8,690 bases of DNA, from assembly GCA_001602885.1 (NCBI GenBank), contig LUZH01000259.1, forward strand, positions 1-8,690, read 5' to 3'. Shown piece after piece: positions 6,295-8,690 of the stretch. The notes beneath the pieces are model-generated. The model had not been told where the DNA came from. It saw only the letters and a program-made list of their open reading frames with translations, and did no database searches. This DNA comes from Bacteroidales bacterium Bact_16. Lineage in GTDB: Bacteria > Bacteroidota > Bacteroidia > Bacteroidales > UBA932. Numbering within the stretch: position 1 is the first letter of the stretch; the number at the start of each line of letters is the position of its first letter. A program made the position numbers and the translations under genes.

Positions 6295-8649
6295 ATGAAG
6301 ATGTTCAAGAAAACGGGCGTATCGACGCTGATCAACATCCTGGGCATGAGCGTGGCGTTTGCCGCGGCGATGATCCTGCTGGTGCGGGTGCGCTGGGACG
6401 CTACCTATGACAAGCAGTTCGCGGGGCACGAGCAGGTGTTCCGGATGGAACAGGACTGGAACGAAGCCGGATATTTCGAGATCTTTTTCTGCCGGCCGAT
6501 GATCGAGCGGGTCCGCGAGATGGACCCGAACATCGAGGCGGTGGCTACGGTGGCCGCCTGGAGTGGCTGGACTGCGGCACCGGAGGAGAATCCCGAGGCG
6601 GGGGTATCCCTGACCATGGGCCGGGTCGACCAGACCTTCTTCGATGTCTTCCCCTACACCTGGCTGGAAGGCTCCGCGCAGGAATTCGCGACCCCGTCGA
6701 CGGTCGCCCTCAGCAAGACCGCGGCCCGTACTTTGTTCGGCGACAGCCCGGCTGTCGGCAAGACGCTCCTCCGGGTGGGAGAAAACGCCCGCGTACGGGT
6801 CGTGGGCGTCTATGACGACCAGGCCGCCAATTCCAGTATCAATTACCAATCCCTCACGTGGCTCGGCAAAGACTTTCTGGAAGACAGCAATGAATGGTCG
6901 TTCAACGCTTACCTGAAGCTCCGTGATCCCAAAGACGCCAAGGGCACGCAGGCGCAGCTGACGGAGTCCCTGATGGAATACTTCGGCGCCGGCGAGGCGA
7001 CCGAGGAGGAGAAGGATGAACTCCGTCGCGGATTCCGTATCGCCAACCTGCACAAGGCTTATTTCCAGCGCGATATGGACGCGGGCGTGACCAGCGTCAA
7101 CAAGTCGCTGACCGTCACCCTGCTGGCGATCGCCATCCTGCTGGTCGTGATTGCCATCATCAACTTCATCAATTTCGCGTTCGCGGAGATCCCGTTCCGC
7201 ATCAAGAGCATCAACACCCGCAAGGTGCTGGGCGCTTCGCGCAGCTCGCTCGTGTGGAAGCAGCTGCTGCGCGCCGCGCTCCTGGCGCTCGTCGCCTTCG
7301 GCTTCTCCTGCCTGTTGCTGCGCCTTGTCGCCGGCATGTCCTGGGCTTCGGGCGTGGCCAATGCCATGACGTTCCGGGACTATGCGGCCATCCTCCTCCC
7401 GATGCTGGGCACGACGCTTGTCGCCGCCGTGGTCGCCGGCCTGGCGCCGGCGCTCTATTCGACCGCGCAGCCCGCCGCGCTGGTGCTGAAGGGTTCCTAC
7501 GCGATGGGCGTCAAGGGCAGAGCCCTGCGCAACGCCCTGGTGGGCCTGCAGTTCTTCCTCTCCTTCATCTTCATCCTGGTGGGCCTGTACGTGGACGTGC
7601 AGCTCCGCTTCATGATGGACAAGGACATGGGCTTCCGCCAGGACCAGGTCCTGCAGGTTTGGTGCAGCCAGCGGGTCGGCGGTCAACTCCAGGCGCTGGA
7701 GGGCCAGCTGCTGCAGCATCCGTCCATCCTGGCGGTGACCGCCGCGGACAATAACATCGTCGGGGACGAAAAGATGGGCTGGGGCCGCATGGCCGACGAC
7801 GGTGAGCATGTCAATATGGAAGTGCTGCCGGTGGCGGACAATTTCATCGACTTCTTCGGGCTGCAGATCGTGGACGGACGTGGCTTCCAGCCGTCCGACA
7901 ACCAGAGCGAGAGCGGCAGCTACATTGTCAACGAGGCCTTCCTGCAGCGCTATCCGCAATATCACGTGGGCAGCTATATTGACGGACACCTGGCTCCGTC
8001 GCCTATCGTCGGCGTGGTCAAGGACTTCTATTCCAAGTCCCTGCACCATGCGGTGGAGCCGCTGGTGCTTTACAACTGGGGCGCCACTTCCTGGCGCAAC
8101 CATTCCCTCATCTATGTCCGCGTGGAGGAGGGGGCCGATTTCAAGGCGGTGTCCAACTACATCAAGGAGACCATCTGCGGCCTGGATCCGACGCTGATCC
8201 CGAGCCAGTTGAACGTGCGCCGCCTCAAGGAATGGATCGGCTCGATGTACGTGGTCGAATCCGTCCTGCGCCGGCTGGTCACCATCGCTTCGATCGTCGC
8301 CCTGCTGATCGCCATCATCGGCATCATCGGCCTGGTGTTCTTCGAGACGCAGTTCCTCCGCAAGGAGATCGCCGTGCGCCGCGTCAACGGCGCCTCGGTG
8401 GGCAGCATCCTGCAGATGATCAACAAGAAATACCTGCTCATCGCCGGCATCAGCTTCGCCGTGGCCGCGCCGCTCGCCTATATCCTGATGAGCGGCTGGC
8501 GCCAGGGCTTCATCAGCCAGGCGCCGATCCCGGTGTGGATCTTCGTGGTCGCGCTGGTGCTGGTGGTGGCCATCTCGGCGGCCGTCGTCACGCTCCAGAG
8601 CTGGCAGGCCGCGAACGCCAATCCTGTCGAATCATTGAAAAACGAATAA
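6295..8649 (+). CDS. FtsX/MacB-type ABC transporter permease
   Basis: A 784-residue inner-membrane protein with the eight-segment, duplicated layout common in Bacteroidota: TM1 about 10-30 (STLINILGMSVAFAAAMILL), a periplasmic MacB_PCD-like domain to about 268, then TM2 271-296, TM3 324-345, TM4 364-385, TM5 414-433, a second periplasmic domain to about 660, and TM6 661-683, TM7 713-733, TM8 747-766. Each FtsX unit has the characteristic cytoplasmic loop after its first helix: RIKSINTRKVLGASRSSLVW (303-322) and RKEIAVRRVNGASVGSIL (689-706), which in this family contacts the ATPase. It ends NANPVESLKNE, a typical C-terminus. Such permeases usually work as mechanotransmitters for lipid, peptide or drug export rather than as classical channels. 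No ATPase domain is present in the protein or the window. The start at 6295 places TM1 close to the N-terminus as in relatives; the neighbouring ATG two codons on is equally possible. Confidence 0.93.
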   Translation: MKMFKKTGVSTLINILGMSVAFAAAMILLVRVRWDATYDKQFAGHEQVFRMEQDWNEAGYFEIFFCRPMIERVREMDPNIEAVATVAAWSGWTAAPEENPEAGVSLTMGRVDQTFFDVFPYTWLEGSAQEFATPSTVALSKTAARTLFGDSPAVGKTLLRVGENARVRVVGVYDDQAANSSINYQSLTWLGKDFLEDSNEWSFNAYLKLRDPKDAKGTQAQLTESLMEYFGAGEATEEEKDELRRGFRIANLHKAYFQRDMDAGVTSVNKSLTVTLLAIAILLVVIAIINFINFAFAEIPFRIKSINTRKVLGASRSSLVWKQLLRAALLALVAFGFSCLLLRLVAGMSWASGVANAMTFRDYAAILLPMLGTTLVAAVVAGLAPALYSTAQPAALVLKGSYAMGVKGRALRNALVGLQFFLSFIFILVGLYVDVQLRFMMDKDMGFRQDQVLQVWCSQRVGGQLQALEGQLLQHPSILAVTAADNNIVGDEKMGWGRMADDGEHVNMEVLPVADNFIDFFGLQIVDGRGFQPSDNQSESGSYIVNEAFLQRYPQYHVGSYIDGHLAPSPIVGVVKDFYSKSLHHAVEPLVLYNWGATSWRNHSLIYVRVEEGADFKAVSNYIKETICGLDPTLIPSQLNVRRLKEWIGSMYVVESVLRRLVTIASIVALLIAIIGIIGLVFFETQFLRKEIAVRRVNGASVGSILQMINKKYLLIAGISFAVAAPLAYILMSGWRQGFISQAPIPVWIFVVALVLVVAISAAVVTLQSWQAANANPVESLKNE

Positions 8650-8658
8650 ACTATATCT

Positions 8659-8690
8659 ATGAAATCATTCTGGAACTTTCTGAAAAAGAA
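8659..8690 (+). CDS. Start of a further transporter gene, probably a second FtsX-like permease
   Basis: An ATG at 8659, 9 bp after the permease stop, opens a frame reading MKSFWNFLKK before the window ends. A short basic-aromatic start ending in FLKK is typical of the cytoplasmic N-terminus just before TM1 of FtsX-like permeases in this phylum, and resembles the FKK of the gene before it. Ten codons cannot prove the family. The tight spacing makes membership of the same operon likely. Confidence 0.5.
   Translation, partial: MKSFWNFLKK

Noticed and set aside
6277..8103. A 608-codon open frame on the minus strand opposite the permease gene
   Set aside because: It is a mirror of the GC-rich codon use of the permease. 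Its translation is rich in His, Arg, Asp and Gln without domains, and the plus-strand frame encodes a clear FtsX family protein.

Overview
This window comes from a high-GC member of the Bacteroidota, probably the order Bacteroidales. The evidence is a CarboxypepD_reg/plug/beta-barrel outer-membrane protein paired with a DUF4369-type TlpA lipoprotein, an FtsX-type permease with the duplicated layout common in this phylum, and A-rich leaders without clear Shine-Dalgarno sites. Genus cannot be fixed from sequence alone; Rikenellaceae/Alistipes-like or other GC-rich Bacteroidales would fit.

Layout. Positions 1-773 (+) are the 3' part of a TolC-family outer-membrane efflux gene cut by the window edge. 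Three bases later begins a reverse-strand two-gene unit, read right to left: a TonB-receptor-like outer-membrane beta-barrel protein (4775-1896) and a thioredoxin-fold TlpA-like lipoprotein (1877-777), 18 bp apart. A 248-bp AT-rich divergent control region (4776-5023) follows. The forward operon then runs to the right edge: a HlyD/RND-type periplasmic adaptor (5024-6280), an FtsX/MacB-type ABC permease (6295-8649), and the first 10 codons of a further gene (8659-8690). Spacings are 14 and 9 bp.

How it may work. TolC-like channel, adaptor and FtsX-type permease are the parts of a MacAB-TolC-like tripartite export system; the ATPase is not in the window and is expected downstream. The reverse-strand pair adds an outer-membrane receptor-like barrel and a periplasm-facing thiol-disulfide protein. 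Export and receptor units share one intergenic region.

The most interesting signal is in that region. Each strand carries an exact 8-base match to the sigma-54 -24 element (YTGGCACG), 4807-4823 facing left and 4961-4977 facing right, each with a degenerate -12 element at the correct spacing. Between them, six TGTAAA/TTTACA hexamers lie within 53 bp, including a perfect 10-bp-arm palindrome. Their centres are about 80-111 bp upstream of both predicted starts, the usual place for sigma-54 enhancer-binding-protein sites. This suggests one activator turning on both the receptor/TlpA unit and the efflux unit. It is an inference from sequence pattern. No RNA gene, CRISPR array, insertion sequence or tRNA was seen.
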